From positions 16,643 to 80,642 of the forward strand of contig JAABTG010000004.1 in assembly GCA_011389995.1 (NCBI GenBank): a stretch of 64,000 nt of DNA. The letters are read 5' to 3'. The stretch's first letter is position 1, and each line of letters starts with the position of its first letter. Under the pieces are notes generated by a model, which searched no databases, had not been told where the DNA came from, and saw nothing but the letters and a program-made list of their open reading frames with translations. Position numbers and translations under genes: made by a program. The stretch is from Thiotrichales bacterium. GTDB taxonomy: Bacteria > Pseudomonadota > Gammaproteobacteria > JAABTG01. Shown here piece after piece: positions 25,428 through 37,967 of the stretch.

Positions 25428-27530
25428 TCAGACCGCCGCCGACTCGCCCTCGGCGACCGCCTTCATGGACAGGCGGATACGGCCCTGCTTGTCCACTTCC
25501 AGCACCTTCACCTTGATGGTGTCACCCTCGGACAGCTTGTCGCTGACCTTCTCCACCCGCTCGTCCGAGATCTGGGAGATGTGCACCAGGCCGTCCTTGC
25601 CCGGCAGGATGGTGACGAAGGCACCAAAATCCATGAGACGGGCCACCCGGCCCTCGTAGACCACCCCCACCTGGACGTCGGTGGTGAGCTGCTCGATACG
25701 CCGCCTGGCCTCCTCCCCTGCGGCGCTGTCCACCGAGGCGATGGAGACGGTGCCGTCGTCCGTCACGTTGATGGTGGCGCCCGTCTCCTCGGTGAGGGCG
25801 CGGATGGTGGCCCCGCCCTTGCCGATGACGTCGCGGATCTTGTCGGGGTTGATCTTGATGGTCATGATGCGTGGCGCGAAGGTGGACATGTCCTCGCGCG
25901 GCCGATCGATGACCCTGGCCATCTCGCCGAGGATGTGCATGCGCCCTTCCTTGGCCTGCTCCAGGGCCGTCTCCATGATCTCGCGGGTGATGCCGTCGAT
26001 CTTGATGTCCATCTGCAGGGCACTGACGCCGCTGGCGGTGCCGGCTACTTTGAAGTCCATGTCACCGAGGTGGTCCTCGTCGCCCATGATGTCCGACAAC
26101 ACCTGGAACCGGTCACCCTCCTTGATGAGGCCCATGGCGATACCGGCCACCGGGGCCTTGATGGGCACGCCGGCGTCCATCAGGGACAGGCTGGTGCCGC
26201 ATACCGAGGCCATGGAGCTGGAGCCGTTGGACTCGGTGATCTCCGACACCACGCGGATGACGTAGGGGAACTCCACCAGGGTGGGCATGACCGCCTGAAT
26301 GCCCCGCTTGGCCAGCCGGCCGTGGCCGATCTCGCGACGCTTGGGGGTACCGACGCGTCCCGTCTCCCCGACGCAGTAGGGGGGGAAGTTGTAGTGCAGC
26401 ATGAAGGGCTCGCGACGCTCGCCTTCGATGGCGTCGATGATCTGGGCGTCCCGCTCGGTGCCGAGGGTGGCCACCACCAGGGCCTGGGTCTCGCCGCGGG
26501 TGAACAGGGCTGAACCATGGGTGCGCTTGAGCACCCCCACCTCCACCGAGATGGGGCGCACGGTGCGGGTATCACGGCCGTCGATGCGGGGCTGGCCGGC
26601 CAGCACCTGGCTGCGCACGATCTTCTTCTCCAGCTTGCCCACGGCGGCTGCCACCTCGCCCTCACTCCAGCGGGCCTCGTCGCCGGCGGCGAGCTCGGCC
26701 ACCACGCCACTGCGGACCTCGCCGAGGCGCTCGTAGCGGGCCATCTTGTCGGCGATGCCATAGGCCTCGCGGATGGCCTCGCCGGCGGCGGATTCCACCG
26801 CGGCAGCGAGGTCCTCGTCCACGGCGGGCGGCGTCACCGTCCACTCGGGCTTGCCGGCCTCCGCCTTCAGTTCCTTGATGAGACCGATGACCTTCTGCTG
26901 CTCCTGGTGACCGAACAGCACCGCGTCGAGCATCACCGTCTCGGGCAGTTCCCGGGCCTCGGACTCCACCATCAGCACCGCGTGTTCGGTGCCGGACACC
27001 ACCAGATCGAGCTGCGACTCAGCCAACTCGGCGAGGCCGGGGTTGAGCAGAAACTCGCCGTCGCGGTAACCCACCCGGGCGGCCCCCACGGGACCGTTGA
27101 AGGGCAGGCCGGAGATGGCCATGGCGGCGGAGGCGCCGATGAGGGAGGGCACGTCCGGGTCGATGTCGGGGTCGAGATCGATGACCGTGATGATCACCTG
27201 TACCTCGTTGGTGAAGCCCTTGGGGAACAGGGGCCGGATGGGCCGGTCGATGAGGCGACAGGTGAGGATCTCCTTCTCGCTGGGGCGGCCTTCACGACGA
27301 AAAAAACCGCCGGGTATTTTGCCGGCGGCGTAGGTGCGTTCCTGGTACTCGACGGTGAGGGGAAAGAAATCGCGCCCCTCGCGGGCCTCCTTCTCGGCCA
27401 CCACGGTGGCCAGGACCTTGGTGTCTCCCAGGGAGGCGATGACCGCCCCCGTGGCCTGGCGGGCGACCTTGCCGGTCTCCAGGGTCAGGGTGTGATTGCC
27501 GTATTGGACGGATTTGGTAATGGGAGTCAT
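25428..27530 (-). CDS. pnp: Polyribonucleotide nucleotidyltransferase (PNPase)
   Basis: 700 residues. A phosphorolytic 3'-5' exoribonuclease and degradosome component. Order: RNase PH domain 1, helical domain, RNase PH domain 2 ([29 protein letters not shown] catalytic region), KH domain ([11 protein letters not shown] near 560) and S1 domain ([13 protein letters not shown] near 630). It has full family length. It lies 82 nt behind rpsO, the conserved arrangement in which pnp is autoregulated through RNase III processing of its leader. Confidence 0.97.
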   Translation of the reverse strand: MTPITKSVQYGNHTLTLETGKVARQATGAVIASLGDTKVLATVVAEKEAREGRDFFPLTVEYQERTYAAGKIPGGFFRREGRPSEKEILTCRLIDRPIRPLFPKGFTNEVQVIITVIDLDPDIDPDVPSLIGASAAMAISGLPFNGPVGAARVGYRDGEFLLNPGLAELAESQLDLVVSGTEHAVLMVESEARELPETVMLDAVLFGHQEQQKVIGLIKELKAEAGKPEWTVTPPAVDEDLAAAVESAAGEAIREAYGIADKMARYERLGEVRSGVVAELAAGDEARWSEGEVAAAVGKLEKKIVRSQVLAGQPRIDGRDTRTVRPISVEVGVLKRTHGSALFTRGETQALVVATLGTERDAQIIDAIEGERREPFMLHYNFPPYCVGETGRVGTPKRREIGHGRLAKRGIQAVMPTLVEFPYVIRVVSEITESNGSSSMASVCGTSLSLMDAGVPIKAPVAGIAMGLIKEGDRFQVLSDIMGDEDHLGDMDFKVAGTASGVSALQMDIKIDGITREIMETALEQAKEGRMHILGEMARVIDRPREDMSTFAPRIMTIKINPDKIRDVIGKGGATIRALTEETGATINVTDDGTVSIASVDSAAGEEARRRIEQLTTDVQVGVVYEGRVARLMDFGAFVTILPGKDGLVHISQISDERVEKVSDKLSEGDTIKVKVLEVDKQGRIRLSMKAVAEGESAAV

Positions 27531-27580
27531 GGCGTTTCCTGAGGCTGTTGCGATGAAGAAGGGTCCTGGGAACGGCGGAC

Positions 27581-27600
27581 GGCGGGACCCCTGCCCCGCC
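27581..27600 (-). other. Hairpin in rpsO-pnp spacer
   Basis: GGCGGG / CCCGCC stem with an 8-nt loop in the 82-nt gap. In E. coli the equivalent leader hairpin is an RNase III site used in pnp autoregulation. The same role here is inferred from position only. Confidence 0.3.
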
Positions 27601-27612
27601 GGCCCGTGGCCA

Positions 27613-27882
27613 TCAGCGCCGCAGGCCGAGACGGCCGATGAGCTCGCGATAGCGATCGAGGTCCTTCCTCTTCAGATAGTCCAGCAGATTGCGCCGCTGA
27701 CTGACCTTGCGCAGCAGACCCTGGCGGGAATGGTGGTCATGGATATGGGTCTTGAAGTGGCCCGAGAGATGCTCGATCTCCGCCGTCAGCAGGGCCACCT
27801 GCACCTCCGGGGAACCGGTATCCGCCGTACCCCTTTGATATTGCTTGACTATTTCGCTTTTGCTTTCTGCATTCAGTGCCAT
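27613..27882 (-). CDS. rpsO: 30S ribosomal protein S15
   Basis: 89 residues, the standard length. It has the S15 signature [21 protein letters not shown] and [23 protein letters not shown]. It binds the central domain of 16S rRNA early in 30S assembly. It lies 86 nt downstream of truB and upstream of pnp. Confidence 0.98.
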   Translation of the reverse strand: MALNAESKSEIVKQYQRGTADTGSPEVQVALLTAEIEHLSGHFKTHIHDHHSRQGLLRKVSQRRNLLDYLKRKDLDRYRELIGRLGLRR

Positions 27883-27968
27883 TGAAGATGGACTCCCACA
27901 AGGATCTCGTGTCTCAAAAACCGGGTATGTTAATCCCTAACCCTTTGTCTTAACAAGGACCGGACTGC

Positions 27969-28889
27969 CTATCCGTGCCCCGCCAGCAGGCGCCGCGGCG
28001 CGATGCGTCCGTCGTCCAGCACCTCCCCCGCGCCGATGAAGCCCTTGTCCACGTCGTAAAGCCGCACCCAGCCCGAGGTGGGGGCCCGGGGCACCATGAC
28101 CGCCTGCCCCTGGTGCATATAGAAGGACAGATCCTTCGACAGCCGGATCTCCGGCCATTGGGCCACCGCCGTATCGGCGGGCAGCAGGAGTTTGTCCAGA
28201 TGGTGGGTGCCCTCGGCGGCGATTTCCTGCAACTCTTCCACGCTTACCATCTGGCCGGCATCGAAGGGCCCAGCGCCGATGCGGTGGAGCACCGAGACAT
28301 GGGCCCCGCAGCCCAGAAACTCGCCGAGGTCCTCCGCCAGGGTGCGGATGTAGGTGCCCTTGGAACAGCGTACGTCCACATCCAGCTCGTCCTCCCGCTG
28401 GGCGACGAGCTCGAAGCCGTAAATGGTCACGGTACGGGGTTCACGCTCCACCTCGAGCCCCTGATGGGCCAGCTTGTAGAGGGGCTGTCCGCCCTGCTTG
28501 ATGGCGGAATGCATGGGCGGTATCTGCTGGATCTCGCCACGGAAACGGGCCATGGCCTCTTCCACCTGCGCCGCCGTCAGGGGCGGCACGGGGCGACGTT
28601 CCATGACCTCACCCTCGGTGTCGCCGGTGCGGGTCTTCTCGCCGAGCTTGAAGGTGGCGCGGTAGTGCTTGTCGGAGTTCAGCAGGAAGCCCGACATCTT
28701 GGTGGCCTCGCCGAAGCAGATGGGCAGCAGTCCCGTGGCCAGCTTGTCCAGGCTGCCCGTGTGTCCCGCCTTGCGGGCCCGAAACAGGCGCTTGACCTGC
28801 TGCAGGGCCTCGTTGGAACTCAGGCCCGCCGCCTTGTTGAGCAACAGGATGCCGGTGACATTGCGCCCATGCTGGCGCCTTCGACCCAT
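27969..28889 (-). CDS. truB: tRNA pseudouridine(55) synthase TruB
   Basis: 306 residues. It isomerises U55 in the tRNA T-loop. N-terminal LLLNKAAGLSSNEAL and the catalytic-Asp motif GHTGSLDKLATGLLP (near residue 47) are present, then DKHYRATFKLGEKTRTGD and a C-terminal PUA-like region. The family consensus around the catalytic Asp is GALDPLATG; here Ser replaces Ala and Lys replaces Pro, while the Asp itself is kept. The start is 2 nt after the rbfA stop, so it is co-transcribed. Confidence 0.95.
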   Translation of the reverse strand: MGRRRQHGRNVTGILLLNKAAGLSSNEALQQVKRLFRARKAGHTGSLDKLATGLLPICFGEATKMSGFLLNSDKHYRATFKLGEKTRTGDTEGEVMERRPVPPLTAAQVEEAMARFRGEIQQIPPMHSAIKQGGQPLYKLAHQGLEVEREPRTVTIYGFELVAQREDELDVDVRCSKGTYIRTLAEDLGEFLGCGAHVSVLHRIGAGPFDAGQMVSVEELQEIAAEGTHHLDKLLLPADTAVAQWPEIRLSKDLSFYMHQGQAVMVPRAPTSGWVRLYDVDKGFIGAGEVLDDGRIAPRRLLAGHG

Positions 28890-28891
28890 GA

Positions 28892-29275
28892 TCAGTCTTC
28901 CTCTCGCGATTGTTCATTGGCGCGGTCGCTGTCCACCGCCTGCTCGATGAGGGATGCCAGGTGGTGCCCCTTCTCCACCGAGTCGTCATACAGGAAACGC
29001 AGTTCGGGGACCGTGCGGGTGCGCAGGCGCTTGGCGAGCCCCGAGCGCAGGAAGCCGGCGGCGCGCCCGAGGGCGGCCATCAGCTCCTTGGGGTCGTGAT
29101 CCTCCAGCACGCTGGAAACGTGGACCTTGGCGACGGCCATATCCCGGGACACCTTCACCCCGGACACGGTGATGCCGTGCAGGCGGGGGTCATGGACCTC
29201 CCGTTGCAACAGGTCGGCCAGCTCACGCTGGATCTGATCCGCCATGCGGTCGGTACGACCGAACTCCCGTGGCAT
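28892..29275 (-). CDS. rbfA: 30S ribosome-binding factor A
   Basis: 127 residues. A KH-like late 30S maturation and cold-adaptation factor. Recognisable segments are RTDRMADQIQRELADLLQREVHDPR and a late FLYDDSVEKGHHLASLI. An acidic tail (about 12 residues) closes the protein. It sits in the usual place between infB and truB. Confidence 0.96.
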   Translation of the reverse strand: MPREFGRTDRMADQIQRELADLLQREVHDPRLHGITVSGVKVSRDMAVAKVHVSSVLEDHDPKELMAALGRAAGFLRSGLAKRLRTRTVPELRFLYDDSVEKGHHLASLIEQAVDSDRANEQSREED

Positions 29276-29303
29276 CAGGCGTAATTCCCGCCCCGCAGGG
29301 GCA

Positions 29304-31919
<2,616 letters not shown>

Positions 31920-31941
31920 AACTTGCCTCTTCGACCTTCGC

Positions 31942-33543
31942 TCAGCTGGACGCGTCGTCCCGCTGTTCTTCTTCAAACCAGGAGGCCCGCGCGGCCATGA
32001 TCAGATCGCCGGCGAGACCGGGATCCACCTCAGCGACCTCGAGCAGTTCATCGACGGCATACTCCGCCAGGTCGTCCACCGTATCGATGCCGCTCTCCCG
32101 CAACGACGCGGCGAGCTCGGCGGACATGCCAGCGAGGCTCATGAGGTCCTGGCTGGTGCCGCCCTCGGCCCGTTCCTCCGAGACGATGGCGCGGGTCAGC
32201 AGGACATCGGCGGCGCGCGAGCGCAATTCTTCCACCATGCCCTCGTCGAACTCCTCGATCTGCACCATCTCCTGAGCCGGCACGTAGGCCAGTTCCTCTA
32301 TGGTGGTGAAGCCCTCCGCCACCAGGATGGCGGCCACTTCCTCGTCCACGTCGAGGGCCTCCATGAACATGGCCTGAAGCTTCTCCGCCTCGGCCTCGCT
32401 CTTCTCGTCGGCCTGTTCCTCGGACATCACGTTGAGGGTCCAGCCCGTGAGCTCACTCGCCAGCCGCACGTTCTGACCGCCGCGGCCGATGGCCTGGGAC
32501 AGCATCTCCTCGTTTACCGCGACATCCATGGCGTGGGCATCCTCGTCGACCACGATGGACACCACCTCGGCGGGCGACATGGCGTTGACCACGAAGCGCG
32601 CCGGGTTGTCGTCCCACAGCACGATATCCACCCGCTCGCCCGCCAGCTCGTTGGATACCGCCTGTACGCGGGAGCCGCGCATGCCCACGCACGCCCCCAC
32701 GGGGTCGATGCGCGGCTCGCGGGTGAGCACGGCGATCTTGGCCCGGGAACCCGGGTCGCGCGCCGCCGCCTTGATCTCGATGAGGCCCTCGCCGATCTCC
32801 GGCACCTCCAGCTTGAACAGCTCGATGAGCAGCTGCGGCGCCGTGCGGCTGACGAAGAGCTGTGGCCCCCGGGCCTCGGAGCGGACGTCCCGCAGATAGC
32901 CCCTGACCCGGTCACCGGCGCGGATGGCCTCCCGCGGGATCATCTCCTCTTTCAGAATGACCGCCTCGGCATTGCTGCCGAGGTCGATGATGATGTTGCC
33001 CCGCTCCAGGCGCTTGACGATGCCCGTCACCAACTCGCCGCGACGGTCCTCATAGGCCTCCACCACCTGGGCACGCTCGGCCTCGCGCACCTTCTGCACG
33101 ATGACCTGCTTGGCGGTCTGGGCGGCGATACGGCCAAACTCCACCGACTCGATGGGCTCCTCGATATAATCCCCGACCTGGACCTCCGGGTCGCGCTCCC
33201 GCGCCTCCGACAGGCGCATGTGGCGCTCCGCCGAAAACTCGAAGGGCTCCTCGTCCTCATCGGATTCCGACCCGGCCACGGCCTCCGTGACCTGCGTCGG
33301 CTCCATCGTCCCGGTATCCAGGTCCGTCCCGGTGTCCACGTCGTCCGGCACCACCAGCCAGCGACGGAAGGTGCTGTGGTCGCCGGTCGCGCGGTCGATA
33401 CTGACACGCACGTCGATCTCGCCACCATGCCTCTTCTTGGTGGCCGTGGCCAACGCGGCTTCGATGGCCTCGAAGATGATGTCCTTGGACACACCCTTCT
33501 CGTTCGAAACCGCCTCTGCTACCAGCAGGATCTCTTTAGTCAT
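31942..33543 (-). CDS. nusA: Transcription termination/antitermination protein NusA
   Basis: 533 residues. N-terminal RNAP-binding domain, S1 ([23 protein letters not shown]), KH1/KH2 ([35 protein letters not shown]) and two C-terminal acidic Helix-hairpin-Helix repeats. A stretch at about 66-105 contains an unusual acidic insert (SESDEDEEP) absent from E. coli NusA at this point. It modulates pausing, termination and antitermination. It lies between rimP (19 nt) and infB (22 nt). Confidence 0.97.
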   Translation of the reverse strand: MTKEILLVAEAVSNEKGVSKDIIFEAIEAALATATKKRHGGEIDVRVSIDRATGDHSTFRRWLVVPDDVDTGTDLDTGTMEPTQVTEAVAGSESDEDEEPFEFSAERHMRLSEARERDPEVQVGDYIEEPIESVEFGRIAAQTAKQVIVQKVREAERAQVVEAYEDRRGELVTGIVKRLERGNIIIDLGSNAEAVILKEEMIPREAIRAGDRVRGYLRDVRSEARGPQLFVSRTAPQLLIELFKLEVPEIGEGLIEIKAAARDPGSRAKIAVLTREPRIDPVGACVGMRGSRVQAVSNELAGERVDIVLWDDNPARFVVNAMSPAEVVSIVVDEDAHAMDVAVNEEMLSQAIGRGGQNVRLASELTGWTLNVMSEEQADEKSEAEAEKLQAMFMEALDVDEEVAAILVAEGFTTIEELAYVPAQEMVQIEEFDEGMVEELRSRAADVLLTRAIVSEERAEGGTSQDLMSLAGMSAELAASLRESGIDTVDDLAEYAVDELLEVAEVDPGLAGDLIMAARASWFEEEQRDDASS

Positions 33544-33562
33544 TTAACGACCCCAATAACGC

Positions 33563-34018
33563 TTATGCTTCGGCGATCAGATTCGCCCTGGAGATGTCGG
33601 CGAGGGGAATCTCCCAACGTTCGCCGTCCTCATCCAGGGTGACCACACCCTGATCGCACGCCACGATTAAACCCTTGAGCTTGCGCCGTCCATTCAACGG
33701 ATCGTGCAGCTTCACCCGTACCCGGGCGCCTATGAAACGCTCATAGTGCCCGGCCTCGAACAGCGGCCGCTCCACGCCGGGGGACGACACCTCCAAAAGG
33801 TAGTTCCCCTGGATGGGATCCTCCACGTCCAACACCCCGCTGACCTGATGGCTCACCCGCTCACAGTCCTCCAGGGTGATGCCATCGGGGTGATCGATAT
33901 AGATCCTCAGCACCCGGCGGCCGCCCCCACTATCCAGCTCGACGCCCACGAGTTCGTAGCCGAGGGCCTCGACCCCCGACGCAACCACTTCGTTCAATCT
34001 GTTCGGTCTGCTAGCCAT
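33563..34018 (-). CDS. rimP: Ribosome maturation factor RimP
   Basis: 151 residues from ATG 34018 (MASRPNRLNEVV); the longer in-frame ORF crosses the leader terminator and is rejected. It has the RimP signature YIDHPDGITLEDCERVSHQVSGVLDVEDPI and VSSPGVERPL. It is needed for 30S assembly. First gene of the rimP-nusA-infB-rbfA-truB-rpsO-pnp operon, with a leader hairpin and U-tract 35 nt before its start. Confidence 0.95.
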   Translation of the reverse strand: MASRPNRLNEVVASGVEALGYELVGVELDSGGGRRVLRIYIDHPDGITLEDCERVSHQVSGVLDVEDPIQGNYLLEVSSPGVERPLFEAGHYERFIGARVRVKLHDPLNGRRKLKGLIVACDQGVVTLDEDGERWEIPLADISRANLIAEA

Positions 34019-34050
34019 CTCAACCGCGTCAAACCCAACCGAGTAAAACA

Positions 34051-34074
34051 AATAAAAAATGGGCCCGAGGCCCA
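34051..34074 (-). terminator. Leader hairpin with U-tract upstream of rimP
   Basis: On the minus strand TGGGCC-TCG-GGCCCA followed by TTTTTTATTTG, a perfect 6-bp stem. It terminates or attenuates transcription entering rimP; hairpins at this position are known in gammaproteobacterial rimP leaders. The promoter for rimP must lie within 34075-34214, where I see no confident hexamers, or downstream of the hairpin. Confidence 0.6.
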
Positions 34075-34214
34075 CTGCTAATTCCCACCTGGTCGTGCCC
34101 GACCACTCAAAGGAGGTGCACACAACCGGCCGGGATCATGACCTGCCTCGGAATTGCACCCAGGGTGAGTAGCTTCCTGAACGCCATCCACGGCTCCCCT
34201 GCCTGGGGGCCGGC

Positions 34215-34313
34215 AAAAAAAAAACCCACGAGGGGTTTCTCCTGACCGGCAGAACGCTAATCGCCTGCCCCGGACCGTCGTTCATCTACCTTTAGGCAGC
34301 GATTCCCAAGGAA
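34215..34313 (-). ncRNA. Candidate small structured RNA with own promoter and terminator
   Basis: In the 370-nt gap between modC and rimP. Minus-strand promoter TTGATT (34343-34348), 17-bp spacer, TAGACT (34320-34325); start about 34313. The RNA can form AATCGC/GCGATT plus TGCC/GGCA (34295-34304 with 34259-34269) and a CTGCC-TAAA-GGTAG hairpin. It ends with AAACCC/GGGTTT and ten T (34215-34238). GGCAG at 34265-34269 can instead pair with CTGCC at 34248-34252, so two exclusive folds exist. I cannot match it to a known RNA family. Confidence 0.5.
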
Positions 34314-34388
34314 CAGCGAAGTCTATATTTTTCAATATGGTTAATCAAGGCCCACCCTCCCCGGGAGACCCTCGGCGGGCTGTCCCTG

Positions 34389-35456
34389 TCAGGTAATAGC
34401 CACACCCTTGACGAGGGCGTGAACCGCCATGTCCGGCACCAGCCCGAGGTGCTCCAGGGAGCGTCTGGTGATACGGGCCAGGAGGACCTGGTCCTGGAGC
34501 CCGAGACGCATCAGCACGTGGCCGGGGTGGGGATCCGCCGTGACCTCCAGCACCCGTACCGGCAGGCAGTTCAGAACGCTGGAATCCCGGGGCCGCGAAA
34601 GACTGATGGCGACATCCCGGGCCATGATGCGTACCCGCAGGCGCTGGCCTTCCCGGACATCCTCCCGGGACACCATGAGGGTGCCGCCGGGGAATGCGAG
34701 TTCCGTCAGGTGATGGCGATCATGGTGGCGCCGGACCTCGGCCTCGATGACGGTCGAGGCCCCTTGGCCATGGGCGAGGGGCAGATCGGCCCGGGTGAGC
34801 AGGTCCCGGAGCCCGCCGTGGGCAAGCACCCGCCCGTCGGCCATCAGCACCATGTGATCGGCGAGCCGCACCACCTCTTCCAGGGCGTGGCTGACATAGA
34901 GGACGGGGATCTGCAATTCGTCGTGAAGCCGCTCCAGATAGGGCAGGATCTCCTGTTTGCTCATGGCATCCAGGGCCGCCAGGGGCTCATCCATGAGCAG
35001 GATGCGCGGGCCGGTGAGGAGGGCGCGGCCGATGGCCACCCGCTGACGCTGGCCGCCGGAAAGCTCATGGGGCCGGCGACCGAGCAGGGGTTCGAGGCCG
35101 AGCAGGTCGCTCACCTCGGCGGGCTTGACCAGACGTCGTTCCCGGGCGATGCGCCGGTAGCCGTATTCCAGGTTACCCCGCACCGTCAGGTGGGGAAAAA
35201 GCCGTCCCTCCTGAAACACGTAGCCGATGGCACGCCGGTGGGGTGGCACAGCGGTGGCGGCGTCCTGCCAGATGTCACCGCCCACCACCAGCCGTCCCGT
35301 GGCGGTCGGCTCGAGACCGGCCATACAACGCAGCAACGTGGTCTTGCCGCACCCGGAACGGCCGAACAGGGTCGTCACGCCGCGACCCGCGATGCGGAGG
35401 TCCACATCCAGGGTGAACTCCGGACGATGCAGCTCGAATCTCGCCTCGATGGTCAC
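34389..35456 (-). CDS. modC: Molybdate ABC transporter ATP-binding protein
   Basis: 355 residues. Walker A GRSGCGKTTLL, signature LSGGQRQRVAIGRAL, Walker B ILLMDEPLAALD, and a C-terminal TOBE/MOP domain that binds oxyanion (about 280-350). It powers molybdate import with ModB and ModA. It follows modB by 10 nt. The C-terminal MOP domain and neighbouring modA/modE distinguish it from sulfate or iron importers. Confidence 0.95.
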   Translation of the reverse strand: MTIEARFELHRPEFTLDVDLRIAGRGVTTLFGRSGCGKTTLLRCMAGLEPTATGRLVVGGDIWQDAATAVPPHRRAIGYVFQEGRLFPHLTVRGNLEYGYRRIARERRLVKPAEVSDLLGLEPLLGRRPHELSGGQRQRVAIGRALLTGPRILLMDEPLAALDAMSKQEILPYLERLHDELQIPVLYVSHALEEVVRLADHMVLMADGRVLAHGGLRDLLTRADLPLAHGQGASTVIEAEVRRHHDRHHLTELAFPGGTLMVSREDVREGQRLRVRIMARDVAISLSRPRDSSVLNCLPVRVLEVTADPHPGHVLMRLGLQDQVLLARITRRSLEHLGLVPDMAVHALVKGVAIT

Positions 35457-35466
35457 GGTACGCGGC

Positions 35467-36147
35467 TCACCTGTTGGCCAACTGGAAGCGCCCGTTGAGG
35501 ACGTAGAGGGCCAGGAGCATCAGGAAGGACAGCCCCAGCAGCAGCGCCGACAGCAGGTGGGCGGAGCCGTAGTCCACCGCCTCCACGTGTTCGTAGATGG
35601 CGATGGAGACCACCTGGGTCTCGCCCGGGATGTTGCCGCCGATCATCAGCACCACGCCAAACTCGCCCACCGTATGGGCGAAGCCCAGGGTGACGGCGGT
35701 GAGATAGCCGCGCAGGGACAGGGGCAATACCACGGTGACGAAGCGATCCCAGGGCCCGGCCCGCAGGGACGCCGCCGCCTCCAGGGTGGCTTCGCCTACG
35801 CTGGCGAAGGCATTCTGCAAGGGCTGCACCACGAAGGGCAGGGAATAGAACACCGAGCCGATTACCAGGCCGGTGAAAGTAAAGGCGAGGGACGGTCCTC
35901 CCAGGGCCTGGATGGGCCCCTGGGCCCCCAACAGCAACAGCAGGTAGAAGCCGAGTACGGTGGGCGGCAGAACCAGCGGCAGGGCTACGACGGCCTCGAC
36001 GACGAGCTTGCCGCGGGCGCGGGTGCGGGAGAGCCACCAGGCCAGCGGCGTGCCCAGTATGACCAGGATGACGGTGGTCACCGCAGCCAGCCGCAGGGTC
36101 AACCCCAGGGCCGCGAGGTCCTGGTCACTTATGCCGTCAACGAACAT
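35467..36147 (-). CDS. modB: Molybdate ABC transporter permease
   Basis: 226 residues from ATG 36147 (MFVDGISDQDL); the ORF upstream lies in modA and is a shadow. Five or so membrane helices, with the binding-protein-dependent permease EAA motif around EAAASLRAGPWDRFVTVVLP and the GEFGVVLMIGGNIPGETQ segment characteristic of ModB. It overlaps modA by 11 nt, so it is translationally coupled. Confidence 0.94.
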   Translation of the reverse strand: MFVDGISDQDLAALGLTLRLAAVTTVILVILGTPLAWWLSRTRARGKLVVEAVVALPLVLPPTVLGFYLLLLLGAQGPIQALGGPSLAFTFTGLVIGSVFYSLPFVVQPLQNAFASVGEATLEAAASLRAGPWDRFVTVVLPLSLRGYLTAVTLGFAHTVGEFGVVLMIGGNIPGETQVVSIAIYEHVEAVDYGSAHLLSALLLGLSFLMLLALYVLNGRFQLANR

Positions 36148-36970
36148 GGGCCCTTGTAGGGAAGCCGCCGGGATCCCTCGCGGGCAGCCCGTAGCCGTCG
36201 CTGGCGATGATCTCCCGGGCCTCGGCACTGTCCCGTATCCACTGGAGAAAGTTGCGTCCCTCGGCAGCTGCCGTCGCCTCCGTCAGCAGCACGGCCTCCT
36301 GGAGGATGGGCGGGTAACTCCCCGGGTCCGGGCTCCACCGTGAACCGGCCGGGTGGTCGCGTTCATAGTTCAGCACCTGGGACAAGGCGACGAAGCCCGC
36401 CTCGGCATTGCCCGTAGTGACAAAATTGAAGGTCTGACCGATATTCTGCCCCATGACGAGGCGGCCCCGGGCGAGGGTGATGTCGAGGTCGGCCAGCACC
36501 GCGGCGGCGGCGGCGCCATAGGGGGCGAGGCGGGGATTGGCCATGGCGAGCCTTTGGTAATCTCCCTCCCCCAGGAAGCGAGCCCCATCCTCCGGCACCA
36601 GGGCCGCATCGGCACTCCATAGTACGAGGGTGCCTTGGGCATACACGAAGCGGCTGTCCGCCACGGCCTGACCGCCGGCCACCAGGTCCCTGGTACGCTG
36701 ATCATCGGCCGAAAAAAAGATGTCGAAGGGCGCGCCCTGGCGGATCTGGGCAAAATGTTTGCCGGACGATCCGGAGCTGATGACGAGTCGCGTTGCCGTC
36801 GTTTCCTCGTAGGCCCGGGCGAGACGCTCGAGGGTGGCGGCGAAGTTGGAGGCCACCGCGATACGCACGACCTCCGCGCCGACAGCAGGGGCGGCCCCGA
36901 ACACGAGTAGCAGAGCCAACAGCAATCCTTCCCGAACCCTGCGCCCGCTGCCCGAATGACCATATGCCAT
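36137..36970 (-). CDS. modA: Molybdate-binding periplasmic protein
   Basis: 277 residues from ATG 36970 (a TTG 15 nt upstream is the alternative). A cleavable signal peptide ends near AAPAVGAEV. Ligand-site features are IAVASNFAATLERLA, ISSGSSGKHFAQIRQGAPFDIFFSAD (the two Ser that hold molybdate) and a late GQNIGQTFNFVTTGNAEAGFV. It binds molybdate or tungstate in the periplasm for ModBC. It stands 119 nt behind modE. Confidence 0.94.
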   Translation of the reverse strand: MAYGHSGSGRRVREGLLLALLLVFGAAPAVGAEVVRIAVASNFAATLERLARAYEETTATRLVISSGSSGKHFAQIRQGAPFDIFFSADDQRTRDLVAGGQAVADSRFVYAQGTLVLWSADAALVPEDGARFLGEGDYQRLAMANPRLAPYGAAAAAVLADLDITLARGRLVMGQNIGQTFNFVTTGNAEAGFVALSQVLNYERDHPAGSRWSPDPGSYPPILQEAVLLTEATAAAEGRNFLQWIRDSAEAREIIASDGYGLPARDPGGFPTRAHVR

Positions 36971-37089
36971 GACCAACCCCCGCAATCAATTTTACTGACG
37001 GTGAAATGCTCGGCCGCGCACGCCACCGCCCCCACGCGTCCCGGAAGCGTAGGACGCTCGGCGCCCGGAACCGCGGGACATGAGGGGCC

Positions 37090-37908
37090 TCATCCGGCGA
37101 CGGCGAGGAGCACGTGGGGCGCCTTGATCAAGGCACAGGCACGAGCGCCCTCCTGCAGCCAGCCCTCCTCCACCGCCTCCATGGTGACCATGGCCGTAAG
37201 GATGCGTCCGGCGGCCAACTCCAGCTTCACCTCGGCATTGACCGCTCCCGGCCGCACCTCCCGCAGGGTCCCGCACAGCCGATTGCGGGCGCTGTAACGC
37301 ACGCCGCCATCCTCCTCGCAAAGCATGATCAGGGAGGCATCCATGAGGACCTGGACCTCCCGCCCTTCCCGCAACAGGCCGAGGGACTGAGCGGCGTCGT
37401 GGGTGACCACGGCGACGATCTCCACACCGTCCCCGATATCCACGGTGACAACGTCGTTCACGACCCCGGCGGTATATCGGCACACCTTGCCCTGGAACTG
37501 GTTCCCGGCCGAGGTACGCATACTCAGTCTCCTCATCAAGCTCCATCCTTCAGGGACGTCGTCCGCTCTGAGTCCCGACCCGAGGTGTTGTTGCATCAAG
37601 TCCATGAACAGACGGTATTCCTGCTCCGCGGCCCGATACTGGTCTATGACCCGCCGCCCATAGGCCGTCAGCCGCGTGCCACCGCCGTGCCTGCCGCCCG
37701 CCTGCCGCACCAGTAAGGGCTGCTCTGCCAGGTTGTTCATGGCATCGATATTGTCCCAGGCCGCCTTGTAGCTCATGCCCATCTCCCGCGCGGCGCCGGC
37801 GATGGAACCCGCGGCGTCGATGCGCTCCAGCAGCTCGATACGCCCGGCCCCGAGGAACCCATGGCCTTCTATGTTCAGCCAGAACCGGCCATCCACTATG
37901 GTAGTCAC
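37090..37908 (-). CDS. modE: Molybdate-responsive regulator ModE
   Basis: 272 residues, the length of E. coli ModE. An N-terminal winged helix (GRIELLERIDAAGSIAGAAREMGMSYKAAWDNIDAMN) is followed by two tandem MOP/TOBE domains (NQFQGKVCRYTAGVVNDVV...; SARNRLCGTLREVRPGAVNAEV...) that bind molybdate. The molybdate-bound dimer represses mod genes. It is first in the modEABC order, so it is autoregulated if the box upstream works. Confidence 0.94.
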   Translation of the reverse strand: MTTIVDGRFWLNIEGHGFLGAGRIELLERIDAAGSIAGAAREMGMSYKAAWDNIDAMNNLAEQPLLVRQAGGRHGGGTRLTAYGRRVIDQYRAAEQEYRLFMDLMQQHLGSGLRADDVPEGWSLMRRLSMRTSAGNQFQGKVCRYTAGVVNDVVTVDIGDGVEIVAVVTHDAAQSLGLLREGREVQVLMDASLIMLCEEDGGVRYSARNRLCGTLREVRPGAVNAEVKLELAAGRILTAMVTMEAVEEGWLQEGARACALIKAPHVLLAVAG

Positions 37909-37967
37909 AGGCGGCGCGCCCCCTTTTGGGCATAAGGCATGCGGACAGGCATGGGTGGAATCGTTAG

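Noticed and set aside
27969..28889. TruB as an inactive paralogue because GALDPLATG is changed
   Set aside because: The catalytic Asp is kept, only flanking Ala and Pro differ, and operon position is standard.
34110..34122. Minus-strand CACCTCCTTT resembling the 3' end of 16S rRNA
   Set aside because: No upstream 16S sequence; a chance match in the rimP leader.
34019..34388. tRNA gene expected upstream of rimP
   Set aside because: No cloverleaf with conserved T-loop or CCA could be found; only the hairpin and candidate sRNA.
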